Of a stretch of 64,000 nt of DNA, positions 33,754 through 41,917 are shown piece by piece. How positions within the stretch are numbered: position 1 is the stretch's first letter; each line of letters opens with the position of its first letter. The notes under the pieces were generated by a model. It worked only from the letters and a program-made list of their open reading frames with translations, was not told the origin of the DNA and searched no databases. This DNA is from Salinactinospora qingdaonensis. Lineage in GTDB: Bacteria > Actinomycetota > Actinomycetes > Streptosporangiales > Streptosporangiaceae. Made by a program: the position numbers and the translations under genes. The DNA is taken from contig NZ_BAABDD010000005.1 of the NCBI RefSeq assembly GCF_039539445.1, positions 186,001-250,000 on the forward strand, read 5' to 3'.

Positions 33754-34158
33754 ATGGCAGAGCCCAATCGCGATTCCGCTGGTTCGCAGGACATCATCGA
33801 CGACGCCCTCCGGTTGGCCGATGCCCTCCAGCGCAAGCTGATCGTCGCTGGAGTGCGCCGCGGAGTCGGTAACACCACAGCCACCCCACCGCCCTCGAAA
33901 GGCGACGTGTGGGAGGAAGCGGTCCGAGAGCCTGAAGAGGAAGAGCCGCCGGCACTGGAGCAGGTGATCGATATCGCCCGCTCGGCCGGCCCTGAGGTCG
34001 CTGGACACCTCGGGCGGGCCGGAGGAACCCTCCTCAACGCACTCGGCCAGGCATGGCAGGTGGTCGAACGCTCGCTGGAGCAGGAGCGGGCCAGGCGGGA
34101 ACAGCGCGATGACCATGGCTCCGGCGAGCCGCCGCCGCAGCTTCCTCGAACTCGATGA
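33754..34158 (+). CDS. Small acidic protein, unrecognised
   Basis: A 134-residue soluble, acidic protein with predicted helices (DIIDDALRLADALQRKLIVAGVRRGVG, about 12-40; EQVIDIARSAGPEVAGHLGRAGGTLLNALGQAW, about 66-100) and a charged Pro-rich tail. No motif or membrane segment is seen. ATG 33754 follows CAGGTGA. Its place directly before a ROK glucokinase matches a small hypothetical gene found there in Streptomyces, as I recall, so it may be a conserved partner, but no function can be given. Confidence 0.7.
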   Translation: MAEPNRDSAGSQDIIDDALRLADALQRKLIVAGVRRGVGNTTATPPPSKGDVWEEAVREPEEEEPPALEQVIDIARSAGPEVAGHLGRAGGTLLNALGQAWQVVERSLEQERARREQRDDHGSGEPPPQLPRTR

Positions 34159-34263
34159 GGACACCGGTGGGCGTCATTGGTCCAATCCAATGGTTTACTC
34201 CAATGGGACATTCCGCGGGAGCTCGCCCCGGGCGTCGGGGCACGAGGTGGAAGGGAGTCACCC

Positions 34264-35214
34264 ATGCGGTTGACCATCGGCGCTGACATCGGTGGAACGA
34301 AAGTGGCCACCGGGATCGTCGATGAACACGGACGCATCTTGGCCAAGATCAAGCGTCCCACCCCGGCGGCCAACAGCGACGCCATCGCAGATGTCGTGGG
34401 CGACACGATCGAGGAGCTTTTGGAGCGCTATCCCGACACGCCGGTCGACGGCATCGGGGTGGGAACCGCCGGCTTCGTCGACGAGGAACGCTCGACGGTC
34501 GTCTTCGCCCCTAACCTGGCTTGGCGCGACGAGCCGCTCAAGCGACGCTTGCAGCAGCGCGTCGACCTTCCGGTGGTGATCGAGAACGACGCCAACGCCG
34601 CAGCGTGGGGCGAGGCGCGTTTCGGTGCCGGACAGGGCACTAACTACGTGATCTGTATCACGCTGGGAACCGGGATCGGTGGCGGGATCGTCACCGACGG
34701 TTCGCTCTACCGGGGGCGGTTCGGACTCGCCGCCGAGGTCGGGCACTACCGTGTGGTGCCCGACGGGCGTCGCTGTGGGTGCGGTAACCGAGGGTGCTGG
34801 GAGCAGTACGCCAGCGGGCGCGCGCTCATCGCCGAGGCCCAGGATCTGGCCACAACCGCCCCGACCCGTGCCCGGCGGCTGTTGGAGCTGGCTCAGGGCG
34901 ACCCCAGTCGTATCCAGGGCGCCGAGATCACCCAGGCTGCCAAGGAGGGCGACGCGGCGGCGCTGGAGTGCTTCCGAGCGGTGGGCCACTGGGTCGGCCT
35001 AGGGCTGGCCGATCTCGCGGCCATCCTCGACCCTGAGCGCTTCGTCATCGGCGGAGGTGTCTCCGATGCCGGTGACATCCTGCTCGACCCGGTCCGTGAG
35101 TCGTTCATCAAAAACGTCACCGGCCGGGCGGTGCGCCGCTTCTCCGATATCCGTACCGCTGTCCTCGGGGCTGCGGCGGGAATCGTGGGCGCCGCCGACC
35201 TCGCCCGTCGCTGA
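34264..35214 (+). CDS. glkA: ROK-family glucokinase
   Basis: A 316-residue cytosolic glucokinase (glucose + ATP to glucose-6-phosphate). It has the ATP motif GADIGGTKVATGIVD (7-20), catalytic D109 in ENDANAAAWGE, LGTGIGGG, and the ROK zinc site with H161, C171, C173 and C178 (CGCGNRGCWEQYASG). In Streptomyces the homologue GlkA also mediates carbon-catabolite repression, which may hold here by inference. GGAAGGGAG precedes ATG 34264. A hairpin terminator follows directly. Confidence 0.95.
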   Translation: MRLTIGADIGGTKVATGIVDEHGRILAKIKRPTPAANSDAIADVVGDTIEELLERYPDTPVDGIGVGTAGFVDEERSTVVFAPNLAWRDEPLKRRLQQRVDLPVVIENDANAAAWGEARFGAGQGTNYVICITLGTGIGGGIVTDGSLYRGRFGLAAEVGHYRVVPDGRRCGCGNRGCWEQYASGRALIAEAQDLATTAPTRARRLLELAQGDPSRIQGAEITQAAKEGDAAALECFRAVGHWVGLGLADLAAILDPERFVIGGGVSDAGDILLDPVRESFIKNVTGRAVRRFSDIRTAVLGAAAGIVGAADLARR

Positions 35215-35217
35215 GCG

Positions 35218-35254
35218 AGCCCCGCGGGTCATCATGGTGGGACCTGCGGGGCTT
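35218..35254 (+). terminator. glkA terminator
   Basis: AGCCCCGCGGGTC (35218-35230) pairs with 35241-35253 (one G-U pair) around a 10-base loop, starting three bases after the stop. Its 3' edge overlaps the end of the MITE at 35252. Confidence 0.75.
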
Positions 35255-35409
35255 AGGTGCTGTTGTGGACGGGCGGCGAGAGCAGGCGGTGGGCAAACGC
35301 CTCCGCTGTCGCCTTCGTAGGGAGCGAGATCGCGCAGCGATCGAGGCACGAGCCGACGAAGAACACCCCACGGCGCCCACACCCCAGCCGTTCAAAAACC
35401 AGAACCTAG
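35252..35409. mobile_element. MITE-like element, copy 1 (about 158 bp)
   Basis: Left end CTTAGGTGCTGT and right end AGAACCTAG are imperfect inverted termini of the family (consensus CTAGGTTCTGT). The interior carries the 28-bp hairpin repeat at 35325-35352 (minus orientation) and aligns along its length with the elements at 36179 and, inverted, 40534. No coding capacity. It lies between glkA and the EEP nuclease, whose ATG is only six bases beyond the right end. Confidence 0.75.
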
Positions 35410-35415
35410 CCGCCT

Positions 35416-36141
35416 ATGCGTGTTCTCACCTACAACGTTCGGGGACTACGCGACGACCCCCGCGCTGTCGCGCGGGTCATCACGGCGTGCCGTCCCGATG
35501 TCGTGTGTCTCCAAGAGGCGCCTCGACTGGCCGGCTGGCGCGCCGGCCGGCGCGCTCTGGCCCGCGCCACCGGACTCGTGCCGGCGGTGAACGCGCGGGT
35601 CGGGGGGACAGCGGTGTTCGTCCGACCCGGGCTGGTCGTGCTGCGTGCCGAGCACCGGGTGCTGCGCCGCTACCCGTGGCTGCACACGCGCGCGGTGGCG
35701 ATCGCCGTACTCGCCGATGGCAGGCACCGCCTCACCGTGGCCAGCCTCCACCTGGACCTGCACGCCGGGGCCCGGCTGCGCCACATGGCGCAGGTGGAGC
35801 CCCACCTGCGCCGCCTGGCGCGCCGCTATGGCGCGCCGCTGGTGGTGGCGGGCGACTGCAACGAAGGGCCGGGCGCGCCGGCACGTCGACTCTTGGGGCT
35901 TTTCCTCGACGATGCGGCCGAGCTCGCCCCGTGGGGAGAGGCGGCCACGTTCACCGCCCGCCGCCCGCGCCACCGCATCGACGTAGTCTTCGCCGACCCG
36001 GGGGTGGCGGTGGTACGGGCCGGCGTGCCCACGGCGCTGGTCCCCTCGGGCGCCCTCGTCGCCGCCAGCGACCACCGTCCGGTCCTGGCCGAACTCACCC
36101 TGCCCCGCTGGGCCGGCCCGCGCGCGGCCGACACGCCATAG
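35416..36141 (+). CDS. Endonuclease/exonuclease/phosphatase (EEP) family protein
   Basis: A 241-residue metal-dependent phosphoesterase. EEP motifs are MRVLTYNVRGL (Asn7), VVCLQEAP (Glu34), ASLHLDLH, VVAGDCNE and the C-terminal ASDHRPV (Asp-His pair), all in the expected order. The substrate may be DNA, RNA or a phospholipid headgroup. There is no signal peptide. ATG 35416 lies six bases after a MITE end and has no ribosome site, so its present expression signals come from the element or it is translated from a leaderless message. Confidence 0.88.
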   Translation: MRVLTYNVRGLRDDPRAVARVITACRPDVVCLQEAPRLAGWRAGRRALARATGLVPAVNARVGGTAVFVRPGLVVLRAEHRVLRRYPWLHTRAVAIAVLADGRHRLTVASLHLDLHAGARLRHMAQVEPHLRRLARRYGAPLVVAGDCNEGPGAPARRLLGLFLDDAAELAPWGEAATFTARRPRHRIDVVFADPGVAVVRAGVPTALVPSGALVAASDHRPVLAELTLPRWAGPRAADTP

Positions 36142-36178
36142 CCGATGGCGCACAGGGGCGCCGGCGCCGGAACGGCAC

Positions 36179-36334
36179 CTAAGTTCTGTCTTTCAAACGG
36201 GCGACGAGGGTAGGCGGTAAGCGCCTGCACTGCCGTCCCCAGGCTGGCGAGACCGCGCAGCGATCGAGGCACGAGCGACCGAAGAACGCTCCCACCACCC
36301 CTACACCCCCAGCCGTTCGCACCACAGAACCTAG
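36179..36334. mobile_element. MITE-like element, copy 2 (156 bp, both ends intact)
   Basis: CTAAGTTCTGT (36179-36189) and ACAGAACCTAG (36324-36334) are near-perfect inverted ends, extended inward by AAACGG/CCGTTC. The 28-bp hairpin repeat is at 36248-36275. The right terminus CTAG supplies the TAG stop codon (36331-36333, minus strand) of the adjacent membrane-protein gene. The flanking CTAA/CTAG tetramers fit a YTAR target duplication as used by IS5-type transposases (inference). Confidence 0.8.
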
Positions 36335-37155
36335 ATGACGGCACCGTCGTCGGGGCCGCTGTCGCGTGGCGGCCGGTCGCCCATGCGCACGACCAGCACG
36401 ATGAAGCCGGTGATGAACCCCGCCACGGCGCAAAATGCCAGCCAGTCGGGCAGGTTGAGGCCCAGCAGCGTGGCGGCCAGCAGCACGAGCGGGCCGCCGA
36501 ACAGTCCCGCCCACGACAGCCTGCTGACGAGGTCTCCCCGCGGCAGCGGCGGGGGCGGCGGCGGGATGTAGTGCTCCTCGGGATCGTCGTGGGGTTCCGC
36601 CGGGCGCACGACGCGCCCTTCGCCGGCTGAAGGCTCGTGATCGACGTCTTCGAAAGAGTCGGCATCGGAGGTGGCGTCAGGAGCCGTAGCCTCCTCGGCC
36701 GCCGGCACGTTCTCCGCGTCTGGCCACTCGCCCGCGGTGGTGCCGCTGTCAGCGGTGTAGAAGCGCGCGACCAGATCGGCCCAGACGTCGTCGTCGCCAC
36801 GTTGGCCGGTTGTGGCCGTTTCGCCGCCTTTGAGACGTTCTGGCAGTTCGGAGGGCTCGGGAGCCTCACCTGTCCGTGGCTCGGTCAGACCGGGGAGTTC
36901 GACGCCCAGGATGCGTTCGGCGGCCTCGCGCTCAGCGGCGTCGACATAAAGACGATCGGTCGCCGCGCCGCCTTCGTCGGTTTTCTCGCCTTCGAGCGCC
37001 CGGTCCCCCAAAGGGTCGTCCCCGAGGGGAATCGCGTAGGCGGCCACACCGGCGTGGCGCAAGGCGTCGAGCATCACGTCGGCCAGGTCGGGTGAAAGAA
37101 GGACAAACGGGATGTAGGTATCCGCGAGCAGGCCGTTGCCGCGGCGATGCGTCAT
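36331..37155 (-). CDS. Two-helix membrane protein with long acidic cytoplasmic domain, unrecognised
   Basis: A 274-residue protein. The N-terminal globular part (about 10-85: YIPFVLLSPDLADVMLDALRHAGVAAYAIPL) resembles an ACT-like or DUF fold. An acidic disordered middle (about 95-185) and a poly-Pro patch (IPPPPPPPLP) follow, then two membrane helices near 210-232 and 238-258 and an acidic end. Both ends touch mobile DNA: the stop codon is inside a MITE terminus, and the ATG (37155) directly abuts the left end of a TnpB-derived element. No ribosome site is visible. Function unknown. Confidence 0.75.
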   Translation of the reverse strand: MTHRRGNGLLADTYIPFVLLSPDLADVMLDALRHAGVAAYAIPLGDDPLGDRALEGEKTDEGGAATDRLYVDAAEREAAERILGVELPGLTEPRTGEAPEPSELPERLKGGETATTGQRGDDDVWADLVARFYTADSGTTAGEWPDAENVPAAEEATAPDATSDADSFEDVDHEPSAGEGRVVRPAEPHDDPEEHYIPPPPPPLPRGDLVSRLSWAGLFGGPLVLLAATLLGLNLPDWLAFCAVAGFITGFIVLVVRMGDRPPRDSGPDDGAVI

Positions 37156-37440
37156 CGGGTTGTTGGGCGTGGGTGCCCTCGCCTTCAGGCGGGGGAGGAA
37201 CGCCCGCCTCCTTTCCCGGTCTGGTGTTACACGATGTTGCAGTGACGGTGACGGTGTCCCAGGACAGCGCCGGACGCTGGGGCGTGCCGATGCGGCGCGA
37301 GGACACGCCCCAGCCGGCGGTAGGGGCGGGAACCGGTGTACGACCTCAACGGGAGTCCTCCCGGACGGGGCAGTCGGCGACGAAGCGGGAAACCCAGCGG
37401 GCGACCGCTGGCCTCCCCTCCCGTTAGGGAGGAGAGGAAG
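37156..37440 (+). mobile_element. Internally deleted TnpB/IS605-type element (285 bp)
   Basis: Left end 37156-37243 is about 90% identical (by eye) to that of the full element at 51276-52650. It jumps at GTTGCAGT to about 95 bases from the middle of tnpB (VSQD...RWGV...EDTP coding segment), then to the right end (about 37325-37440) with the same hairpin and TTCC/TTGA terminus. It is flanked exactly by the start codon of one gene (37155) and the stop codon of another (TGA, 37443-37441). It has no functional reading frame and can only move in trans, if at all. Confidence 0.85.
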
Positions 37441-38217
37441 TCAAGCGTCCAACCCTTCCCCGCTCCTGCTGTGTTCGCGTACGAAGGCGAGACTGCCGTC
37501 GAAGATCGCCGTGGCATCGTTGTCGAGTGTGGCGACATGGTAACTGTCGTCGCACGAGCGAACGGTGATCCGCGCGTTGACGGCCTCTCTTGTGAGGATA
37601 CGCAGACTTGCCGGCCCGACGACGTGGTCCTGCGGGCTGCGGTAGGCCAGGATCGGCGCAGTGACACTTGGCAGTGCCCGGCGGGTCGTGCGCCACAGCT
37701 TCGGGAGTGTCGCCGCGGCTGCCACGGGAATCCGGTCGTAGCCGACCTCATGGGCGCCCTCCCGCTTGATGTCGCTGGCCACGCCCCTCACCGCCGGCAG
37801 CACGTGCTTCAACAGCGGCGCCAGCCGCAGGAACCGATTCTCCATCGCCAGCGAGGGGTTGACCACCACGAGCCCCGCCACCGTTTCGGGGTGCAGTTGG
37901 GCCAGCCGCAGCGCCAGGCAGCCCCCCAGGGAAAGCCCCATGACGAAGACGGTGCCCTCGGGGCCGCAGGCGGCAGCCAGCTCCAGCAGCGCGCTCTCAG
38001 CCGCCGCCACCCAGTCGTCGGAGGTGGTGGCCGCCATGTCGCGCCATGTGGTGCCATGACCGGGCAGGAGGGGAAGCTCGACGCTCAGTCCGGCCTGCGC
38101 CGCGTGCTCGGCCCAGGGACGCAGGGACTGCGGCGTACCGGTGAACCCGTGGCACAGCAGCACCCCCACGGAGCCGCCGCTGTGTCGGTAGGGCTCGGCC
38201 CCCGCAAGTAAAGACAT
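37441..38217 (-). CDS. Alpha/beta-hydrolase, carboxylesterase (Est30-like)
   Basis: A 258-residue serine hydrolase with nucleophile S96 (GLSLGG), D197 (SPQDHVV) and H227 (SYHVATLD), oxyanion-side HGFTGTPQSL and the LPGHG turn. It is close to monoacylglycerol lipase/Est30 carboxylesterases and has no signal peptide. The stop codon TGA (37443-37441) is formed at the edge of the inserted TnpB-derived element, so the last residues (SGEGLDA) may be slightly changed from the ancestral end. ATG 38217 has GGAGTG upstream. The neighbouring PlsC-like gene suggests lipid metabolism. Confidence 0.9.
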   Translation of the reverse strand: MSLLAGAEPYRHSGGSVGVLLCHGFTGTPQSLRPWAEHAAQAGLSVELPLLPGHGTTWRDMAATTSDDWVAAAESALLELAAACGPEGTVFVMGLSLGGCLALRLAQLHPETVAGLVVVNPSLAMENRFLRLAPLLKHVLPAVRGVASDIKREGAHEVGYDRIPVAAAATLPKLWRTTRRALPSVTAPILAYRSPQDHVVGPASLRILTREAVNARITVRSCDDSYHVATLDNDATAIFDGSLAFVREHSRSGEGLDA

Positions 38218-38525
38218 GGAGCACTCCCTCGACCCTCGTTCGCACCCCTACCGCCGTCGGTGTCGCCGCACCGACGCTCTGAAAAAGTAACCTAGCGAAC
38301 CGTTCGCCGGAAACCCCGACAGGGCGGTGCCTGACGCCCTGTGGCACCCGGTGTTCCGCGGGCAGACACACCCGGTTGCGTCCACTCCGACAGGGCGCTC
38401 TTTCGGGCCGACATTGGTAGTCAGGCGCCAGCGATGCGAAGATAACCGCGATTGTTTGGTCGAGCGGGACAGCGAGCGTGGGTGACAACAACGGTCGCTC
38501 CCTACGGCTACGGGGGTGACACTAG
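38218..38525. other. 308-bp divergent region between esterase and PlsC-like gene
   Basis: No gene. It contains a perfect palindrome GCGAACCGTTCGC (38295-38307), an AT-rich GAAAAAGTAACCTAG patch (38281-38295) and the ribosome site GGGGGTGA of the acyltransferase gene. The palindrome is a likely operator for one or both genes. Confidence 0.45.
38295..38307. promoter_or_regulatory. 13-bp palindrome, possible operator
   Basis: GCGAAC-C-GTTCGC. The arms resemble a LexA half-site but the one-base spacing does not fit the SOS box (four-base spacer). The binding protein is unknown. Confidence 0.35.
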
Positions 38526-39416
38526 ATGTTTTACTGGGTGGTCAAGGCTATTCTCGGCCCCGTGCTGGCGCTGCTTTGGCAGCCGCGCGCCGAGGGCGTC
38601 GAGAACGTGCCCCGCCAGGGACCGGCCATCATGGTCAGCAACCATCTGTCGTTCTCTGACCATTTCTTCGGGCCGCTCCCGCTTCCGCGTAAGATCACGT
38701 TCCTGGCCAAGGCGGAATACTTCACCGGCAAGGGCGTGAAAGGTCTGATCAGCCGCTTGTTCTTCACCGGAGTGGGTCAGATCCCCATCGACCGCTCCGG
38801 CGGCAAGGCCAGTGAGGGAGCGCTGCGCACCGGCCTGCGCGTGCTCAGGCAGGACAAGCTGCTCGGCATCTACCCGGAGGGAACCCGGTCGCCCGACGGG
38901 CGCCTCTACCGGGGACGCACCGGTGTGGCGCGCCTGGCGCTGGAGGCCAAGGTGCCGGTGGTGCCCATGGCGATGATCAACGTCGACAAGATCATGCCTC
39001 CAGGCCGCACGCTGCCCAGGCTCGGTGTCCGCCCCAAGGTCGTCTTCGGCGCCCCACTGGACTTCTCCCGCTACTACGGCATGGAGAAGGACCAGCGGGT
39101 GCTCCGTGCCGTCACCGACGAGATCATGTACGCCCTGATGCAACTGTCCGGGCAGGAGTACGTCGACCGCTACGCCCAGTCGGTCAAGTCCGAACTCGAG
39201 GCAGCGGCCAAGGAGGAGCGCAAGGAGCAGCACGCCGACAGCAAACAGCGGCGCCAGGCCAAGCGCACGGCTCGCAAAGGCCAACGCGCCAAACGCCGCC
39301 AGGAGCGCCGGGACAAGCGGGCGGAGCACCGCCGGGGCAAGGGGGCGGAGCGTACCGCGGAGGGCGAGTACGGCCCCTCGTCCCCGGAGGCCTCCCAGGA
39401 GTCCAACGACGACTGA
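38526..39416 (+). CDS. 1-acyl-glycerol-3-phosphate acyltransferase-like protein (PlsC family)
   Basis: A 296-residue membrane-associated acyltransferase. It has the catalytic NHxxxxD motif with H40 and D45 (NHLSFSD), the substrate motif YPEGTRS (about 116-122) and the VPVVPMAM strand. A basic, highly charged C-terminal tail of about 85 residues (KEERKEQHADSKQRRQAKR...) is predicted to be disordered and may bind membrane or nucleic acid. It transfers acyl groups in phospholipid (or PIM) synthesis. ATG 38526 has GGGGGTGA ahead. The kinase gene follows nine bases later, suggesting a shared mRNA. Confidence 0.9.
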   Translation: MFYWVVKAILGPVLALLWQPRAEGVENVPRQGPAIMVSNHLSFSDHFFGPLPLPRKITFLAKAEYFTGKGVKGLISRLFFTGVGQIPIDRSGGKASEGALRTGLRVLRQDKLLGIYPEGTRSPDGRLYRGRTGVARLALEAKVPVVPMAMINVDKIMPPGRTLPRLGVRPKVVFGAPLDFSRYYGMEKDQRVLRAVTDEIMYALMQLSGQEYVDRYAQSVKSELEAAAKEERKEQHADSKQRRQAKRTARKGQRAKRRQERRDKRAEHRRGKGAERTAEGEYGPSSPEASQESNDD

Positions 39417-39425
39417 GGCCGGCTG

Positions 39426-40538
39426 ATGGGCTTTCATGTACCGCTGTGGCGCGGTATCGCCGTCTTCCGTGTCGCCTCGCTCATCTACGCCGCAGCCCTA
39501 GTCCTGCAACATCTCGGGCGCATCGAGCGGCCGATCCTGGCCGGGAGTGTCATCGCCGTCATGGCGGCGTGGACCGTGGTCGCCACCTACGCCTACGCCG
39601 AGCCCTCTCGGCGCACCCGTACCCTCGTGGGCGCCGATCTCGCCGTCTCCTTCGCATGCATGCTCAGCACCTCGTTCGTCGTTGACACCGGCTACTTGAC
39701 GGTCGCGCCGCCACTCACCGCGACCTGGTTCGCTGCGGCCCCGCTGTCGGCCGCGGTCATGGGCGGGCGCCGGTGGGCCGTCGGCGCTGCACTGAGCTAT
39801 GGCTGCTGTGACACCGTGCTGCGTGGTGGGATTAACTCCGAGGTCGTCAATGGGGTGGTGTTGCTCCTGCTGGCCGGATACGCCGTGGGGTACATGACCC
39901 ATATCGCCACCGAAGCCGAGGAGCGGTTCGCCCACGCCGTGGAGCTGGAGGCCCGAACCCGCGAACGTGAACGCCTGGCCCGCTCCATCCACGACTCCGT
40001 GGTGCAGGTGTTGGCCATGGTCCAACGCCGCGGTGTCGAACTCGGCGGGGAAGCCGCCGAGCTGGGACGCATAGCCGGCGAGCAGGAGGCGGCGCTGCGC
40101 AGCCTCATCGGAATGGAGCGCCACTCCACCACCCTCGCCGGCGGTCAGACCGACCTGCGCGCGCCCCTGGGGGGCCACGCCTCGGCCACCCTCACCGTCT
40201 CCACGCCAGCCACGGAGGTCGTGGTGCCGGCCGCCACCGCCGCCGAGATCGACGCCGCGGTACAGGCGGCGCTGTCCAACATCGACCGGCACTGCCCGCC
40301 GGGCACCCGCGCCTGGCTGCTCCTCGAAGACGAGGGCGACGCGGTCGTGGTCACCGTGCGCGATGACGGTCCCGGACTCGCCCCCGAGCGCGTGGCGCAA
40401 GCCGAAGCCGACGGGCGGCTGGGCATCGCCCAGTCCATCAAGGGTCGGGTGCGCGACCTCGGCGGAGAGGTGACCATCACCGCGCCGCCGGGGGAGGGCA
40501 CCGAGATCGAGATGCGCGTCCCGCGACGCGGCGCTTAG
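39426..40538 (+). CDS. macS: Sensor histidine kinase, MacS-like (HisKA_3 type)
   Basis: A 370-residue membrane kinase. About five or six N-terminal hydrophobic segments (12-30, 38-58, 68-85, 95-112, 140-160) form the sensor part. A linker precedes H189 in RERLARSIHDSVVQ (HisKA_3 dimerisation box), and a HATPase-like end has RDDGPGLAPE and PGEGTEIEMRVP. The family and neighbours (pfkA, glkA) match Streptomyces MacS of the morphogenesis-related MacRS system. Its partner macR starts 1.4 kb downstream, separated by a MITE and a sulfotransferase gene. Its TAG stop lies in the MITE terminus. Confidence 0.85.
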   Translation: MGFHVPLWRGIAVFRVASLIYAAALVLQHLGRIERPILAGSVIAVMAAWTVVATYAYAEPSRRTRTLVGADLAVSFACMLSTSFVVDTGYLTVAPPLTATWFAAAPLSAAVMGGRRWAVGAALSYGCCDTVLRGGINSEVVNGVVLLLLAGYAVGYMTHIATEAEERFAHAVELEARTRERERLARSIHDSVVQVLAMVQRRGVELGGEAAELGRIAGEQEAALRSLIGMERHSTTLAGGQTDLRAPLGGHASATLTVSTPATEVVVPAATAAEIDAAVQAALSNIDRHCPPGTRAWLLLEDEGDAVVVTVRDDGPGLAPERVAQAEADGRLGIAQSIKGRVRDLGGEVTITAPPGEGTEIEMRVPRRGA

Positions 40539-40680
40539 GTTCTGTCGGGCGAACGGCCGGGGTGTGGGGGCTTCGGTCGCTCGTGCCTCGATCGCTGCGC
40601 GATCTCGCCAGCCGGCGGGGCGACGGCGGAGCGCTCACCCACGTGCGCCCACCGCCCCTTGCCGCCCTTCCGAAAGCTAG
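40534..40680. mobile_element. MITE-like element, copy 3 (inverted, right end degraded)
   Basis: The left end CTTAGGTTCTGT (40534-40545) followed by GAACGG and the 28-bp hairpin repeat at 40580-40607 align with the reverse complement of the copy at 36179-36334. The distal end near 40680 (GAAAGCTAGG) has lost part of the terminal repeat. The terminus provides the stop codon TAG (40536-40538) of the sensor kinase. Confidence 0.7.
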
Positions 40681-41137
40681 GGCTGTCCGCCCGCGGTCGA
40701 CGCCGACTGAGCGTGGCCCGGGGGCGGGGCCCGATCACTGCGGTGCCTGGGGAGCCCGGCTACACCGCGGCCGGCCGGCGCGTTTCGGCAGCGTTTTTCC
40801 GCCCCTAACTGCCGCACGCATGGCGCGCCGCTTTCTCAAGCGTCAAGCATGTGACGAACTTGACGCGAGTTCGACCGCATGTAAATGTAGCTCGGTGGAT
40901 CACATTGCCGTCGCTGATGCGGCAATAACTGCGGAATCTTCCGCAGGCCCCTTTTCTGGAGGCTGTTTCCAGGGTGATGATGTCCTCCGACTGTGCGGCG
41001 TCAGGACATTCTCTTCGGTGTAACGGTCAGTGCAAGGAGAGAGCTCGGGCCGAAATTTTGTGTCCCGAGGGGCGTGGCGTCACATCTGGTCGGGCACTGG
41101 TTTTCCTGGGAAAACTGAATGGAGATGAGGAGCGATC
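40681..41137. other. AT-richer region upstream of the sulfotransferase gene, with palindromes
   Basis: No gene. It has lower GC than its surroundings. It contains CGAACT-N7-AGTTCG (40855-40873), overlapping a possible promoter TTGACG/TAAATG (40860-40887), and the near-perfect palindrome CTGCGGAA-TC-TTCCGCAG (40929-40946) followed by CCCCTTTTCTGG, which could be an operator or a terminator. Composition and position suggest that this DNA arrived with the sulfotransferase gene. Confidence 0.45.
40929..40946. promoter_or_regulatory. 18-bp palindrome before the sulfotransferase gene
   Basis: CTGCGGAA-TC-TTCCGCAG. It is about 190 bases upstream of the start codon and followed by a short T-run, so it is either an operator or an attenuator-like hairpin. 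Confidence 0.4.
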
Positions 41138-41842
41138 GTGCTACAGGTCATCGGAGCCGGCTTTGGCCGCACTGGGACCCTCTCGCTCAAGAGCGCCCTG
41201 GAGAGGCTGGGATACGGGCCCTGCTACCACATGGTGGAAGCGCTCTCCAACCCCGACCACATCAACCGTTGGGTCGCGGCGCTGGACGGCCGTATCGGCT
41301 TCGACCAGGTATTCGCCGGTTACCGTTCCACGGTTGACTGGCCCGGAGCCGGAGTGTGGCGCGAATTGGCGGCGGTGTTTCCCGACGCCATGATCTTGCT
41401 CAACACCCGCGATCCCCAGCGCTGGTACGACAGCGCCAGCAAGACGGTGTTTCGGATGCAGCTCGACCGGGACGCACCCGACATGCAGCAGGTGTGGCAG
41501 TTGATGGACGCGATGCCGCACAGCCAAGATGTGCTGTCGATGATCGAGCGGACCATCAATTGGGAGTTCAACGGCGACTTCAGTCGGGAGAACGCCGTCG
41601 CGGTCTTTGAACGCCATAATCAGCAGATTCGCGATGAGATTCCGCCCGAGCGACTGCTCGAATACCAGGTCGGGCAAGGGTGGGAGCCGTTGTGTGACTT
41701 TCTTGGGTGCCCCGTTCCCGAGGAACCTTTCCCCCGGCTCAATGACACCGATTCCTTCATGGAGATTCTCGAAGGGGCTCTGGCCAAATCCATGCACTCC
41801 ACCGATGAACCAGTACAAGGCGGTCCGCCGGCCGGGGCGTGA
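41138..41842 (+). CDS. Sulfotransferase-family protein
   Basis: A 234-residue P-loop-like protein. GAGFGRTGTLSLKSALERLG (6-25) matches the 5'-phosphosulfate-binding loop of PAPS sulfotransferases. LLNTRDPQRWYDSASKTVF (about 87-105) corresponds to the 3'-phosphate-binding Arg/Ser region. The family includes many uncharacterised actinobacterial enzymes, and the acceptor is unknown. GTG 41138 follows GAGGAG. It sits between macS and macR, where related genomes have no gene as I recall, so it is probably a later insertion. AT-rich upstream DNA supports that. Confidence 0.83.
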   Translation: MLQVIGAGFGRTGTLSLKSALERLGYGPCYHMVEALSNPDHINRWVAALDGRIGFDQVFAGYRSTVDWPGAGVWRELAAVFPDAMILLNTRDPQRWYDSASKTVFRMQLDRDAPDMQQVWQLMDAMPHSQDVLSMIERTINWEFNGDFSRENAVAVFERHNQQIRDEIPPERLLEYQVGQGWEPLCDFLGCPVPEEPFPRLNDTDSFMEILEGALAKSMHSTDEPVQGGPPAGA

Positions 41843-41904
41843 CGAGGGCACAGCCGACCCGCCCACTGGGACCGCGCCGCACTCCAGGGCGTCGCCCGGC
41901 TCGC

Positions 41905-41910
41905 TACAGT
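41905..41910 (+). promoter_or_regulatory. -10 box of macR (leaderless)
   Basis: TACAGT, exactly seven bases, then ATG 41918. It lies 63 bases after the sulfotransferase stop, so macR has its own promoter despite the insertion upstream. Confidence 0.6.
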
Positions 41911-41917
41911 CGGTTCC

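Noticed and set aside
37136..37543. Plus-strand frame over the mini-TnpB element as a gene
   Set aside because: It is composed of the element's left end, a tnpB fragment and the right end, then runs antisense into the esterase gene.
38295..38307. A LexA/SOS box between the esterase and PlsC-like genes
   Set aside because: The half-sites resemble GAAC/GTTC but the spacing is one base instead of four.
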